DNA of 64,000 nt from G963663525 sp963663525 (GTDB lineage: Bacteria > Myxococcota_A > SURF-8 > G963663525), in assembly GCA_963663525.2 (NCBI GenBank), contig CAXXHC010000001.1, forward strand, positions 2,852,001 to 2,916,000, in the 5' to 3' direction. A model generated the notes under the pieces. That model was not told where the DNA came from, ran no database searches, and saw only the letters and a list, made by a program, of their open reading frames with translations. Positions within the stretch are counted from its first letter, which is position 1. Every line of letters begins with the position of its first letter. A program made the position numbers and the translations under genes. Positions 1 through 9,070 of this stretch are shown one piece after another.

Positions 1-1
1 C

Positions 2-979
2 TGGTTTATTTACGGCTTCGTGCGCAAAGAGGCGGTCATCTCCTCGCAGATTGAGGGAACCCAGGCCAGCCTCATCGACCTGCTGACCTTCGAGGCCACG
101 GATCGCGCCAGCGAGAAGCTCAAGGCGGACGTGGAGGAGGTCTGCAACTATCTTGAAGCCCTGAAATACGCCCGGGGCGAGTTGCGGCGCAAGCGCGGTC
201 TTCCGCTCTCCATGCGCCTGCTGAAGGAAACTCACAAACGCCTGATGCATGGGGTGCGCGGTGGCGACAAGCAGCCGGGCGAAGTGCGGCGCAGCCAAAA
301 CTGGATCGGCGGAACCCGACCCGGCAACGCTGTTTACGTGCCGCCGCCCTTTCATATGCTACCCGACTTGCTCGGCGCTCTCGAAACCTACATCCATTCC
401 GATAACGACTTTCCGCCACTTATCCGAGCCGGTCTCATCCACGCGCAGTTCGAAACGATCCATCCCTTCCTCGACGGCAACGGGCGAATTGGTCGTCTGC
501 TGATCACGCTGCTGTTGGAGCACTGGAGCTTGCTCTCTCAACCGCTGCTTTATCTGAGCCTCTTTTTCAAGCGTCATTGCGAGGAGTATTACCGTCAACT
601 AAACTTGATCCGTACCGAGGGTGATTGGGAATCCTGGATAACGTATTTCCTTGAAGGCGTTGCGGTGATTGCCGAGGAGGCTTCCGATAAAGCGCGCGAT
701 CTGTTTGAACTGGTGACTACAGATCGGAGCCGACTGCTAGCACGCGCCGACTCTACCGTCATGGCGATACGCATTTTCGAAATCCTTCCCGTCAAACCGA
801 TCCTGACGGTGGCCAATGTTGTAGAGCGACTGGAAACCACCAAACCCACCGCGATGAAAGCAATCAATCTGTTGGTGCAGACCGGCATCCTGTCGGAGAT
901 CACAGGGAAAAAACGAGACCAGACCTTCGGTTACTCTGACTATCTGGAGCATCTGAGGATCGGGACGGATATCGAATAG
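2..979 (+). CDS. Fic-family AMP transferase, 5' end outside window
   Basis: Fic-domain protein, predicted to transfer AMP (or a related nucleotide moiety) from a nucleotide to a hydroxyl side chain of a target protein. The frame is open to the first base (reading WFIYGFVRKE), so the true start lies upstream; GTG at 20 is only an internal possible start. Counting from that GTG, the active-site loop HPFLDGNGRIGR starts at His148, and an inhibitory-helix motif S-x3-E-G lies at Ser8-Gly13, typical of self-inhibited Fic proteins with an N-terminal inhibitory helix. The C-terminal 70 residues look like a winged helix. A second Fic gene lies 3 kb downstream beyond an AAA+ ATPase. The target is unknown. 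Confidence 0.9.
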   Translation, partial: WFIYGFVRKEAVISSQIEGTQASLIDLLTFEATDRASEKLKADVEEVCNYLEALKYARGELRRKRGLPLSMRLLKETHKRLMHGVRGGDKQPGEVRRSQNWIGGTRPGNAVYVPPPFHMLPDLLGALETYIHSDNDFPPLIRAGLIHAQFETIHPFLDGNGRIGRLLITLLLEHWSLLSQPLLYLSLFFKRHCEEYYRQLNLIRTEGDWESWITYFLEGVAVIAEEASDKARDLFELVTTDRSRLLARADSTVMAIRIFEILPVKPILTVANVVERLETTKPTAMKAINLLVQTGILSEITGKKRDQTFGYSDYLEHLRIGTDIE

Positions 980-1210
980 CAGCGCGCCAAACATCGATAT
1001 AGATTGTTCCTATCATTCCATGTCTTGTCTACAGCAGCAGGGGTAACGGACACAATATCAATAATCTGTCCGCAGCCTTAAAAGTGAAATGGCCACCCAT
1101 CCGTTTACACCTCGGAGTATTCGGTTGCGATACCAAGCTTGAAACGTGTGTTGACTGTTGGATGGATTTCCCAAGAGAAACAAGAGATTTCCTGTTTATT
1201 TCATTAATGA
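980..1210. other. non-coding stretch after fic
   Basis: No credible gene, terminator or promoter seen. Short frames here lack ribosome sites and family resemblance. It runs into the dispersed IS-derived repeat at 1211. Confidence 0.5.
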
Positions 1211-1253
1211 AGTTTGATTGTTTCCCCACTGAAAAAAGCTTCGAAGGCAGGCT
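1211..1253. repeat. dispersed repeat A, copy 1 (IS terminus remnant)
   Basis: The segment ending TTCGAAGGCAGGCT recurs at 5339-5388 and 54489-54538. All three copies lose similarity immediately after GGCAGGCT, as expected for the end of a mobile element. No transposase is attached here. Confidence 0.6.
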
Positions 1254-1329
1254 CATCTAATGTCGTCCATGAGGTTCCTCTTGTTTCAGGTCTCCAATCC
1301 CGTTTCGCTGACCTGAACGCGACGCACCC

Positions 1330-1410
1330 GGACGGGTTTTCTGCTGGCGTGTCCGTTTGTGGTTTTCAGCGTTTTTTCGGACGGCCTGACGAAAAACCCG
1401 TCTGCAGCCC
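1330..1410. repeat. 81-bp structured direct repeat, copy 1
   Basis: Aligns without gaps to 1622-1702 (about 60 of 81 positions identical by eye). It can fold: an outer stem pairs GACGGGTTTT with the AAAACCCGTC near its end, and an inner stem pairs GTCCG with CGGAC. It lies 385 bp upstream of the AAA+ ATPase gene. It could be a structured leader RNA, a protein-binding array or an old duplication. Confidence 0.6.
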
Positions 1411-1438
1411 ATAAATGCGGTTCCCGCGCCTCGACCCC

Positions 1439-1512
1439 ATTATCCGAGCGTCGTCCGATGATGAACATCGGAGGTTATCCGACAGATCGTCCGATATTGT
1501 CGGATGATGGAA
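1439..1512. promoter_or_regulatory. cluster of TCCGAT / ATCGGA boxes, block 1
   Basis: Several copies of TCCGA(T) or its complement occur within about 75 bp, in both orientations, for example at 1453, 1467, 1489 and 1500. Block 2 (1731-1788) has the same composition and the same 292-bp offset as the 81-bp repeats. This resembles an array of operator half-sites; the binding protein is unknown. Confidence 0.4.
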
Positions 1513-1621
1513 TGGCCTCGGCTCATCGGACTGAGCAAACAATATCAATGACTTGGCCGTATTTGGGGTGATTCGTTCTCGGAGAAAAATTTGTCGGATT
1601 TTGAGATGGCCGAACGATCGC

Positions 1622-1702
1622 GGACGGGTTTTCTGCGGGCGTGTCCATTGATGGTTCGGGAGTTATTTCCGGACGGAGTGACCGAATAGGCGTCCGCAGC
1701 CC
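1622..1702. repeat. 81-bp structured direct repeat, copy 2
   Basis: Second copy, exactly 292 bp downstream of the first. The outer stem is conserved in place but not in sequence: GCGGACG (1620-1626) pairs with CGTCCGC. The inner stem GTCC/GGAC is kept. Changed bases on both sides of a stem hint at selection for structure. Confidence 0.55.
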
Positions 1703-1730
1703 GTTTTCAGGCATGGAAGCCAGTCAAGTT

Positions 1731-1788
1731 GTTATCCGATGCGTATCCGATAGGCGTCCGATGGCGATTCACCGGATAATTATCGGAC
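1731..1788. promoter_or_regulatory. TCCGAT box block 2 with palindrome before the AAA+ gene
   Basis: Three TCCGAT boxes at about 11-bp spacing (1734, 1745, 1756), then the perfect palindrome GATAATTATC at 1775-1784, 11 bp before the ATG at 1796. The position suits an operator or promoter overlap controlling the ATPase. No clear Shine-Dalgarno sequence precedes that ATG. Confidence 0.45.
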
Positions 1789-1795
1789 GCTCACA

Positions 1796-3991
1796 ATGAA
1801 TTTTAGCGAGCAAACCGGCTGGTCTCCGCTTGGTCCCGCGTCCTCCGTCAGCATGATCCACGCCGTGTTTCGACGCATTCGTGAGGACAAACAGGCTGTC
1901 AGGCCGGATGTACGCTTCGAACAAGTCTCGGATCTCGTTCCGATTGCTGAGCAGGAATTCGTTGATCCAGCATTTTTACCTGAATCCGAGATCATTCGCC
2001 GCGAGGTCTACACCAAGCGAAGCAAAAAGGGTGTGGCTGTACGAAAGCTGGTTGGTTGGAAAACCCACAAAAGCGATGCCGATCCAGCCTATCCCAACTT
2101 CGTGATCTTCTTTACCGACTACGCTCCAGGGCGTAAACAGCCATTGAAAACAGATCTGCGTGTGGCAGCCCGTGAAACGACGTTGCATACTTTCGCGGAC
2201 GATTGGTTGGCGGCCAATATCAAGCGAGGCTGGGAACAGGTAAAGTGTAACAAAGGTCGAATGACCCATGAAAACCATCACGACCTTGAAAAAGGTTCAC
2301 CATCCATTCCGCCTTCGGAATCCACTCGCCATCTGAAAATCGCCTTTGCCCGTTCGACTTCGCCAACCTTCCCCATCATCCGCAAGCGATTGAATAGATT
2401 GGCGAAACTCGGTTCCCTTGACATCACGACCGACGACAAGGACCGTGAATCCTGGTTCGAGTTGTCGATCACGCAGGGGTTGGTCGAAAATGCAAAGCGC
2501 ATCGATAACCTGCTGAACATCGTCAAAGCCTGGAAAACCACCGAAGTCTCCATTGATGGCGAACTGGTGGGGAAGCATGACCTTCAGGATTTCATGGACC
2601 ATCTGGAAGACACCCGCCGCTGTTGGCTGAAGCGCAAAAAGCAAGGAGAAGAGGTTTGTCGAAAGACCTGCATCCTTGGTTGCGATGCCCTGAATCTCTG
2701 GGGCTCCCATGAAATGCTAAAATATTCGGGATGCGACGCTCCGCCGTGGTGGACCGTTGGGAGTTTCGACGGGGAAAAAGTTGTCCTCGATAAATGCGCC
2801 TTGAAGAAACAGCTTGAAGCCAATCGCAACGCCGAAGTTCGGCTTTGTCCCCACTATGATAAGGATATTGTATTGTCAAAGATCGAGGCCCTGCCTGATA
2901 CGATCGAGGCGGACGATGAAAACCGGATTCCACTGTATCACAGCGACACGGGGAAATCCGCATGGATCTGGCCGATCCACGAACCCATTCCGCCGACCTT
3001 GCGAAAAACCAAGGACAATCCCTGGCGTTCCGGAGGTCTGAATATCAGTGTCGATCTGGGACGTGGCGATAAGAGTAGAAATGGAGATGACGAAAATACA
3101 GAAAACACGTCATCCAGAGTCATTCCTCCCACAAGGTACACCGATATCGTGGGTCAAGATGACGTGGTGGAGGCCGTAAGAGATCGAATCGAACTGCCGC
3201 TGAAATACGCCGATCTTTTTCAGCGGATCGGTGCCAAACCCCAGGCCGGGGGTGTCATTCTCGCCGGTCCTCCGGGTACGGGAAAAACCCTGCTGGCCAG
3301 AGCTGTGGCCGGTGAATGCGACGCGCACATCGAATCCGTATCGGGACCGGAGTTATTGTCGAAGTGGGTCGGTGCTACGGAAGAAGCATTGAGGAATATC
3401 TTCGAGCGGGCCAGGAAATGGGCACCCTCGGTTATTCTCTTCGATGAGATCGACAGCTTGGCCGTATCCCGTGGTTCCGCCGATGCCCAGTATCAAAAAA
3501 GCATGGTGACGCAACTGCTGGCGCTGCTGGATGGATTGGAAGAACGAGGGAAGGTTTTCGTGATTGCCACGACCAATCGACCCGACGACATTGATTCAGC
3601 ATTGCGGCGACCTGGCCGATTCGATCAGGTGATTCACATGGGACCACCCGATGAAAGAGGAAGAATCGCTATTTTCCGTCACTACTTGAAACCTCTCGTG
3701 CTCGATCCGACACTTGATCGTGATTGTCTCGCCACGGAGCTGTCTTCACTCTCTGCCGGATTTACCGGAGCTGACATTGCACACTTTTGCCAAAACGCGG
3801 CGCGATTCTGCATCAAGGAGGCCAGTCGGATGGAGTCGCCGTTGGAAAACCTGGCGATTACAAAAGAACACTTCGGGAAAGCATTACAGGAAATGAACCA
3901 TGCTTCTTTTACGGTCAAAAGCCACTATAAACACCAGAAATATCTACGTAAATCCAACATCATCCCGTCCGAAACACCCTGTGAGAATTAA
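1796..3991 (+). CDS. AAA+ ATPase, CDC48/p97-like core with unrecognised N-terminal half
   Basis: 731 residues. The C-terminal 300 form a classical AAA module: Walker A GPPGTGKT at 491-498, Walker B VILFDEID at 546-553, and a second region of homology TTNRPDDIDSALRRPGRFD near 592-610 with arginine-finger positions. Such domains remodel or unfold proteins as ring hexamers. The first 430 residues match no family I recognise; they include a basic segment (FTDYAPGRKQPLK, about 105-117) and a later Trp/Cys-rich stretch (CDALNLWG, CDAPPWW). The N-terminus presumably selects substrates. The start is uncertain: the ATG lacks a good ribosome site, and ATG 1853 is an alternative. It sits alone between two Fic genes; a shared function is inference. 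Confidence 0.85.
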   Translation: MNFSEQTGWSPLGPASSVSMIHAVFRRIREDKQAVRPDVRFEQVSDLVPIAEQEFVDPAFLPESEIIRREVYTKRSKKGVAVRKLVGWKTHKSDADPAYPNFVIFFTDYAPGRKQPLKTDLRVAARETTLHTFADDWLAANIKRGWEQVKCNKGRMTHENHHDLEKGSPSIPPSESTRHLKIAFARSTSPTFPIIRKRLNRLAKLGSLDITTDDKDRESWFELSITQGLVENAKRIDNLLNIVKAWKTTEVSIDGELVGKHDLQDFMDHLEDTRRCWLKRKKQGEEVCRKTCILGCDALNLWGSHEMLKYSGCDAPPWWTVGSFDGEKVVLDKCALKKQLEANRNAEVRLCPHYDKDIVLSKIEALPDTIEADDENRIPLYHSDTGKSAWIWPIHEPIPPTLRKTKDNPWRSGGLNISVDLGRGDKSRNGDDENTENTSSRVIPPTRYTDIVGQDDVVEAVRDRIELPLKYADLFQRIGAKPQAGGVILAGPPGTGKTLLARAVAGECDAHIESVSGPELLSKWVGATEEALRNIFERARKWAPSVILFDEIDSLAVSRGSADAQYQKSMVTQLLALLDGLEERGKVFVIATTNRPDDIDSALRRPGRFDQVIHMGPPDERGRIAIFRHYLKPLVLDPTLDRDCLATELSSLSAGFTGADIAHFCQNAARFCIKEASRMESPLENLAITKEHFGKALQEMNHASFTVKSHYKHQKYLRKSNIIPSETPCEN

Positions 3992-4051
3992 TTGGCTACC
4001 GGAACAATAATAGGCTATTATTGGGCTACTGGATGATAAAAAGGAGCTAGG

Positions 4052-5104
4052 ATGGCGATCAAGCTGACATTGAATGGAGAAAAACTGTCCCGCATGGAAC
4101 TCCCGATCACCACCGGTTGGATGCTGGGTGCCTGCATGGAGGCACGCGGCAAGCAGGATTTGTGGATGCGGCAGAAGCCGGAAGTTCTTGAAGTTTTACG
4201 GGAGCAGGCCATCATTCAGAGCGTCGAATCCTCCAACCGCATCGAGGGTGTCGTGATTGCCGCCGAGCGTCTGCGTCCCGTAGTGCTGGGCAAGGACAAA
4301 CCGCGAGATCGCCCAGAAGAGGAACTGGCCGGATACCGAAAAGCGCTCGATTGGATCTTTACCCGAAAACGACCCGTTGACGTATCGCCGGATGTCGTTC
4401 GCAGACTTCATGCCATGGCCCAGGGTGGTTTTACGGGCGATGCAGGTCAATGGAAAACCAAAAACAATGAAATCGTGGAAATTCTGCCCAATGGAGAACG
4501 GTCGATCCGATTCGTTCCGACCCGCGTAAAAGACACGCCCAAGGCGATGGAGCGTCTGTGCCTCAATCTCAATGAGGCGGTCGATGAAAGACGGATACCC
4601 ACTCTGTTGCTGATTGCCACCTTCGTGTTCGATTTTCTCTGCATTCACCCCTTTCGGGACGGCAACGGTCGTGTTTCCCGACTGCTGACGACATTATTAT
4701 TGAAAGAACACGGCTTCGATGTAGGCCGTTACATCAGCCTGGAGCGCCTCGTCGAGGAAGACAAGGTTGAGTATTATCGAGTACTTGCTCAATGTTCGAA
4801 GGGATGGAGCGAAGGTGATAACGAAATTCTGCCCTGGTGGAATCACTTTCTCGGCATCCTTCGCCATGCCTATCAGAATTTCGAACGGCAGGTCGAATCC
4901 GCCGATGCTCGTCCGGCCAAAAGCGACCTGGTGCGCCAGACCATACTTGGTCAGATCGAATCCTTCACCCTAGCCGATCTGGCCGCGCAATTGCCCGCCG
5001 CCAGCCGCCAGCTGATCAAGAAGGTTCTTTCAAAAATGAAAGACGAGGGATTGGTTCGACTCAAAGGCAAGGGGCGTGGCGCACGATGGGAAGTCGTACG
5101 ATAA
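4052..5104 (+). CDS. Fic-family AMP transferase with winged-helix tail
   Basis: 350 residues, complete. The Fic loop HPFRDGNGRVSR starts at His199; an inhibitory motif S-x3-E-G at Ser61-Gly66 implies autoinhibition until Glu65 is displaced. The last 60 residues (LADLAAQLPAASRQLIKKVL and on) look like a winged-helix domain, common in chromosomal Fic proteins. A strong ribosome site AGGAG lies 6 bp before the ATG. It starts 60 bp after the ATPase stop, so the two may be co-transcribed. It is not a close copy of the upstream Fic gene; the N-terminal domains differ. The target is unknown. Confidence 0.92.
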   Translation: MAIKLTLNGEKLSRMELPITTGWMLGACMEARGKQDLWMRQKPEVLEVLREQAIIQSVESSNRIEGVVIAAERLRPVVLGKDKPRDRPEEELAGYRKALDWIFTRKRPVDVSPDVVRRLHAMAQGGFTGDAGQWKTKNNEIVEILPNGERSIRFVPTRVKDTPKAMERLCLNLNEAVDERRIPTLLLIATFVFDFLCIHPFRDGNGRVSRLLTTLLLKEHGFDVGRYISLERLVEEDKVEYYRVLAQCSKGWSEGDNEILPWWNHFLGILRHAYQNFERQVESADARPAKSDLVRQTILGQIESFTLADLAAQLPAASRQLIKKVLSKMKDEGLVRLKGKGRGARWEVVR

Positions 5105-5338
5105 AAGACCACGATTCGACCTCTTCCATGTCGGCACTGAGTCCAAAATACATCATACAACAATAACAGCCGACTTGAGGTAAATTCGCAACAATATAAC
5201 CGTTTCCGTTGCTTCCGGACACTGTATTTACCAGATGTCCGCCCGTACATCAAAATGTGACGGGGTTGAAGTAAAAACGTCGAAAAAGGTGAAAGGAGAA
5301 ATGTAAAGCCCAGTGTTTTTTACCATTTTTTTACTCTT
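5105..5338. other. non-coding stretch
   Basis: No gene, hairpin terminator or promoter that I can support; AT-rich, running into repeat A copy 2. Confidence 0.4.
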
Positions 5339-5388
5339 CCATGAGGTTTTCACTGTTTCCCCTCTGAAAAAAGCTTCGAAGGCAGGCT
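5339..5388. repeat. dispersed repeat A, copy 2
   Basis: Same segment as 1211-1253, here extended to the left by CCATGAGGTTTTCACTG. It ends at GGCAGGCT, directly before the truncated istB reading frame, so the junction is a rearrangement boundary. Confidence 0.65.
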
Positions 5389-5398
5389 CGGGGGACAA

Positions 5399-6001
5399 CG
5401 TGAACAGCGCTCCGTGGCCAGGAGACTGAAGGAAGCCGGCTTTCCCGCACCCAAGGATCTGTCGAACTTCGATTTCGCCAGTGCTCCCGGGGTCAACAAG
5501 CGCAAGATCCTCACCCTGTCCCAGGGAGAGTACATCGACAAGCGGGAGAATATCGTGCTCATCGGCCCTCCGGGCGTGGGCAAAACCCATCTGGCCATTG
5601 CTTTGGGTCAAGAGGCTTGTCGTCGCTCAAAACGGGTGAAGTTTTTCACGGCAGCTGGGTTGACGACGGCCTATGCGGAGGCCCGGGAGGAGCGCCACGT
5701 CCAGAGGCTGGAGAACCATATCGACAAGCGCCACCTGGTGGTGGTCGATGAACTGGGCTACGTGCCGCTGGGCCAGGGAGCCGCCGAGAACCTGTTCCAC
5801 TTCTTCAGCTTGTGTTACGAGCGCACCAGCCTGATCGTCACCACAAACTTGCCGTTTAGCGAATGGCCGCAGATCTTCGGCGATGAACGACTGGCCGGGG
5901 CTTTGTTGGATCGTTTGACCCACCGGGTGCACATCGTGGAGATGAAAGGCGACAGCTTCCGGCTCAAGGCCAGTCTCAAGCGAAGGGAAAAGGGGGAATA
6001 A
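5399..6001 (+). pseudogene. istB: IstB-like IS21 helper ATPase, 5'-truncated
   Basis: IstB is the DnaA/DnaC-like ATPase that assists the IS21 transposase IstA. Walker A GPPGVGKTH and Walker B VVVDELGY are intact and the C-terminus is complete. The N-terminal 50-60 residues expected for the family (about 245 residues) are missing: the coding similarity begins with REQRS at 5399, just after repeat A. A GTG at 5414 could start a 195-residue protein, but no ribosome site supports it. No istA is present nearby. Best read as an IS21 remnant. Confidence 0.85.
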
Positions 6002-6029
6002 GAATGGGTTTTTCGCTTTATGGGATGCC

Positions 6030-6076
6030 GGATGGGCCTGAAAGAGAGGAGCCGGACGACAACGCCCGGCCCATCC
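6030..6076. repeat. 9-bp inverted repeat downstream of istB
   Basis: GGATGGGCC (6030-6038) pairs perfectly with GGCCCATCC (6068-6076) across a 29-nt loop. No T-run follows, so it is not a typical terminator; it may belong to the IS21 3' region. The 64-residue frame across it (6004-6198) looks non-coding. Confidence 0.4.
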
Positions 6077-6170
6077 GTGTATCCACCCGCCGTGGCGCTC
6101 GAGTTGCTCCCCAGCAGAGCTCTATCCTCCAGGCAGGTAAGGAAAACAATAGCATGGAAAGAAAGGAAGG

Positions 6171-6306
6171 TGAAGATGAGATAGACGAAAGAGCTTAAGC
6201 GCTCCTATGGAACCGGTTGACAGCGCCTCAATCAGGCGCTATTTCTTGAACCTAGGTGGCGCTCTTTTGCTCGCTTATACTGGCGCTCATTTACGTGCTT
6301 ATTTCC
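6171..6306 (+). repeat. 136-bp dispersed repeat B, copy 1
   Basis: Matches 49650-49785 in inverted orientation at 135 of 136 positions by direct reading. It contains the palindrome GAGCTTAAGCGCTC and a terminator-like hairpin. The near-identity over 43 kb implies recent duplication or gene conversion between IS-rich sites. Confidence 0.85.
6222..6247 (+). terminator. hairpin in repeat B, terminator-like
   Basis: AGCGCCT (6222-6228), loop CAATC, AGGCGCT (6234-6240), then ATTTCTT. The T-run is interrupted here by one C; in the other copy it is unbroken. Confidence 0.45.
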
Positions 6307-6816
6307 AAACGAAATGCTATCACGGCAGCGTTGAAAATTCCGCCAGGAATTGCCAATAGTCGTTCAATATCTGTTAGTTACGGATATCCAACTCGCTTCG
6401 CCCAGCCCTATCGACGCTTTTCCATTCATAGCGGTATTGGCAACCGCTGGGCACCCCAGCAAGCGGTCGCATATTACTCGATAGCAATGAGTTAGCAGCA
6501 GATAGATAACGAATATATCCTGTGATTGCTAATGCTTACAGGCCGCTATTCATTTTGACTCCGCTCGAAGTCGCAAAATCAAAGCCTTTTCGATGTCCGC
6601 AGCGAGTTTCGCCATCATTTTCGGCGAACATTTCCAAATTCGACAATGAACGAACTTGCGTTGGCTCGAAGAAATGACATTTCATGTGGATTTCAGCAGG
6701 CTCTCCGGCGGAATCGACGGGCGACCCGACGAACATATTTACGCTTACGACAGTCTATCGGCTGAAGCAAGCGGCGTAGATCAAGGTTATGAAAATCTGT
6801 TTTTTGTTCATTGAGC
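6307..6816. other. 510 bp without a recognisable gene
   Basis: Short frames here (for example 6256-6495) start inside repeat B and show no family features. I see no promoter or structured RNA I can defend. Probably IS-associated debris. Confidence 0.45.
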
Positions 6817-6927
6817 TTACGCTTCATTAGGTATTTATACAGATTTGACAATCGGGAAATACCGTGTAGGGTTCATGATATAGAGATACATCTGAGACAA
6901 GAAACAATGTTTGAATGGGGAAGCGCA
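6817..6927 (+). repeat. IS1-like element left-end remnant, copy 1
   Basis: Shares GCTTACGCTTCAT, TTGACAATCGGGAAATA and CATCTGAGACAAGAAACAA with the 5' end of the IS1-like transposase fragment at 28517-28627; a weaker copy is at 33103-33210. TTGACA at 6845-6850 could act as a -35 box, but the position of the -10 (TAGGGT, 6867) is poor here. It ends 17 bp before the next gene. Confidence 0.65.
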
Positions 6928-6943
6928 GCTTTTCGGGGGGGAT

Positions 6944-8995
6944 ATGAAAAGGAAACCATGGATAGTCGCCACAATGTCCGTGTTAACCTTTATGGTGGTT
7001 ATGACGACGGTATCTTGCAGCGACAATGCCGGGGCAGGGGGTGATTGCACTGTCGATGGAGACGGCGATGCCGCATCCGACGCAAGCGAAGCCGACGATG
7101 AAGAAATCGAGAAAATTACTCTTGACCTCATGGAAGGTTGCAATCCTTTCATGACAAGCGATGCCTGCCTTCTTCCATACCCGAGCGCTTTCTTCCAGGT
7201 TGAAGATCCTACAAGCCCCACCGGGGTCAGAGTAAACATTCCCGAAGCAGCCCTGGACATACCTGAAGACATCACTCCCGTCAGCATGGATATCACGAAC
7301 ACCGCCGATGGCGTTTCGCCTGCCGGCCCGATCCTTCTCCACTTCGCAACAGACATCCATCCGGGTCACCTCACCGATATTCATCATCTCGACGAATCCT
7401 TGGCGCCTGGTGCGCCCATCGCCCTGTTCGATATGGAAACCGGGCAGCGGGTTCGGTTTATTTCCGAGATGGATATGAATCGCAAGGACGACTATCCCGG
7501 GCGCTACGCCCTGGTAATCCGGCCCATGGAACCGATGGAAATGGGACATCGCCATGTGGTCGTGCTGACCGATACCGTCACGGATGAAAACAATCTCACC
7601 CTGACATCTCCCGAAGCCTTTGCCGTCTTGCGCGATCGGATTCCGGTGACAAATCTCGAGATCGAAACTGTAAGAGATCATTACGAAGACATCTTTACCT
7701 TCCTAGAAGAAAACGATTATCGCCGCGACAGGCTCCTGCTGGCCTTTGATTTCATGGTAGCCAGCGAAGAGTATCTTTTAGGATCAATCATCTCAATGCG
7801 GGAAACCTCCTTGGACGAGATGGCGGGAACGGGGCTTGATTACGTTATCGAAAGTGTCGACGATAATCCCAATGCCAATGTAGCCCGGCTTGTCAAAGGG
7901 ACCTTCGAGGTTCCCACCTTCCTGAAAGAGGATCAGACGTTTGAGTACGATGAGGAGCACCATCCCATTCGGCAGCCGGACAACCTGTCTTTTCCTTTCA
8001 CACTGGTTATTCCCAAGAAAGCCGAACTCGGAGAACCTCTGCCTCTGATGGTGTGGGGTCACGGTTTGTTTGGCAACGGCCGTTCAAATCTCACGGGTAG
8101 CATGGGCCAGGATATCATTCAACCGCTGGCTCAAAATGCAGGAATCATCATCGTCGCCACGGACTGGATTGGCCTTTCTTCCGGGGACCGAGACTTGATC
8201 ATCAGTGAAATACTGCCTGACTTGAACCGGATCACCTTGATCACCGATCGTCTCCAACAATCCCTGATCAACAACCTGACGCTTACCGAACTGGTCATTG
8301 GCGACCTTTCCAATGATCCCCAGGTCAAGATCGGTACCAATGACCTCATCGACAGCACACGGGTCTATTATGGGGGTGGCAGTCTGGGGGGCATTCAGGG
8401 ATCCTCTTTTATGGCCATCTCCCCACGGTTCGAACGAGGTGCCATGATCGTGCCCGGATGCGGATGGATGAATATGATTCCCCGGTCGAGTAACTGGTGG
8501 CCCATCAAAACGATAATGGACCTTCGCTATCCCGATCCTCTCTTGCAGCAGATAGGTATTGCCATCGTGCAGACCCGGTTTGATCACTCGGATCCCGTCA
8601 ACCTGTCCCGTTTATTGTTCAACAAGCCTTTACCCGATGTTCCTCCAGAGCGTAAAGTTCTCTTACAGGTAGCCATCGGCGACAGCCAGGTGCCCAATAT
8701 GACCAGCGACATGCTTGCCAGAGCCATCGGAGTCAAACAGATGGTACCTCCTATTTACGAGATTCCTGGACTGGAAACGACAACCTTCCCTACAACAGAA
8801 TCGAGTATAGAGCAGATTTATTTGGTGGAAGATGTTTTGGATAATCCTCCTCCGGAAGACAATACTCCTCCGGTTTCAGACAACGGTGTCCACGGTAATG
8901 CAGTAACGTTACCTCATGTGCTTCAGCAAACTGTTAATTTCCTACTAACCGGAGAGATTGTGCGCTATTGCGACGGCTTATGTGATCCCGACTGA
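6944..8995 (+). CDS. secreted lipoprotein, alpha/beta-hydrolase (lipase-like)
   Basis: 683 residues from the ATG at 6944, chosen because a G-rich ribosome site lies just upstream and a lipoprotein signal follows immediately (lipidated Cys25 in TVSC). An acidic VDGDGD stretch comes after the cysteine. The mature part opens with CNPFMTSDACLLPYPSAFF, resembling bacterial virulence-factor lipase N-domains, and contains GHGLFGNGR (oxyanion region) and the nucleophile elbow GGGSLGG with Ser480. A surface esterase or lipase is likely; the substrate is unknown. An upstream in-frame ATG (6911) overlaps the IS end and is less likely. Confidence 0.75.
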   Translation: MKRKPWIVATMSVLTFMVVMTTVSCSDNAGAGGDCTVDGDGDAASDASEADDEEIEKITLDLMEGCNPFMTSDACLLPYPSAFFQVEDPTSPTGVRVNIPEAALDIPEDITPVSMDITNTADGVSPAGPILLHFATDIHPGHLTDIHHLDESLAPGAPIALFDMETGQRVRFISEMDMNRKDDYPGRYALVIRPMEPMEMGHRHVVVLTDTVTDENNLTLTSPEAFAVLRDRIPVTNLEIETVRDHYEDIFTFLEENDYRRDRLLLAFDFMVASEEYLLGSIISMRETSLDEMAGTGLDYVIESVDDNPNANVARLVKGTFEVPTFLKEDQTFEYDEEHHPIRQPDNLSFPFTLVIPKKAELGEPLPLMVWGHGLFGNGRSNLTGSMGQDIIQPLAQNAGIIIVATDWIGLSSGDRDLIISEILPDLNRITLITDRLQQSLINNLTLTELVIGDLSNDPQVKIGTNDLIDSTRVYYGGGSLGGIQGSSFMAISPRFERGAMIVPGCGWMNMIPRSSNWWPIKTIMDLRYPDPLLQQIGIAIVQTRFDHSDPVNLSRLLFNKPLPDVPPERKVLLQVAIGDSQVPNMTSDMLARAIGVKQMVPPIYEIPGLETTTFPTTESSIEQIYLVEDVLDNPPPEDNTPPVSDNGVHGNAVTLPHVLQQTVNFLLTGEIVRYCDGLCDPD

Positions 8996-8997
8996 TT

Positions 8998-9015
8998 GTG
9001 TTTTACATAAAACAC
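8998..9015 (+). terminator. short AT-rich hairpin after the lipoprotein gene
   Basis: GTGTTTT, loop ACAT, AAAACAC, starting 3 bp past the stop codon. No T-run follows, so termination activity is doubtful. Confidence 0.25.
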
Positions 9016-9070
9016 TAAGATTGCTTAGGTTCATAGCATGTTCATTTTTTGGTGATATTATAGATCTTGG

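Noticed and set aside
1439..1788. CRISPR-like array from the TCCGAT repeats
   Set aside because: Units are 6-7 bp, irregularly spaced and in both orientations; no spacer-repeat structure and no cas genes.
5414..6001. Functional standalone AAA+ ATPase
   Set aside because: Sequence is IstB with its first 50-60 residues missing at a repeat junction; no partner IstA.
6545..6736. Small minus-strand protein in the 6.3-6.8 kb gap
   Set aside because: No ribosome site or recognisable domain; composition resembles non-coding IS debris.
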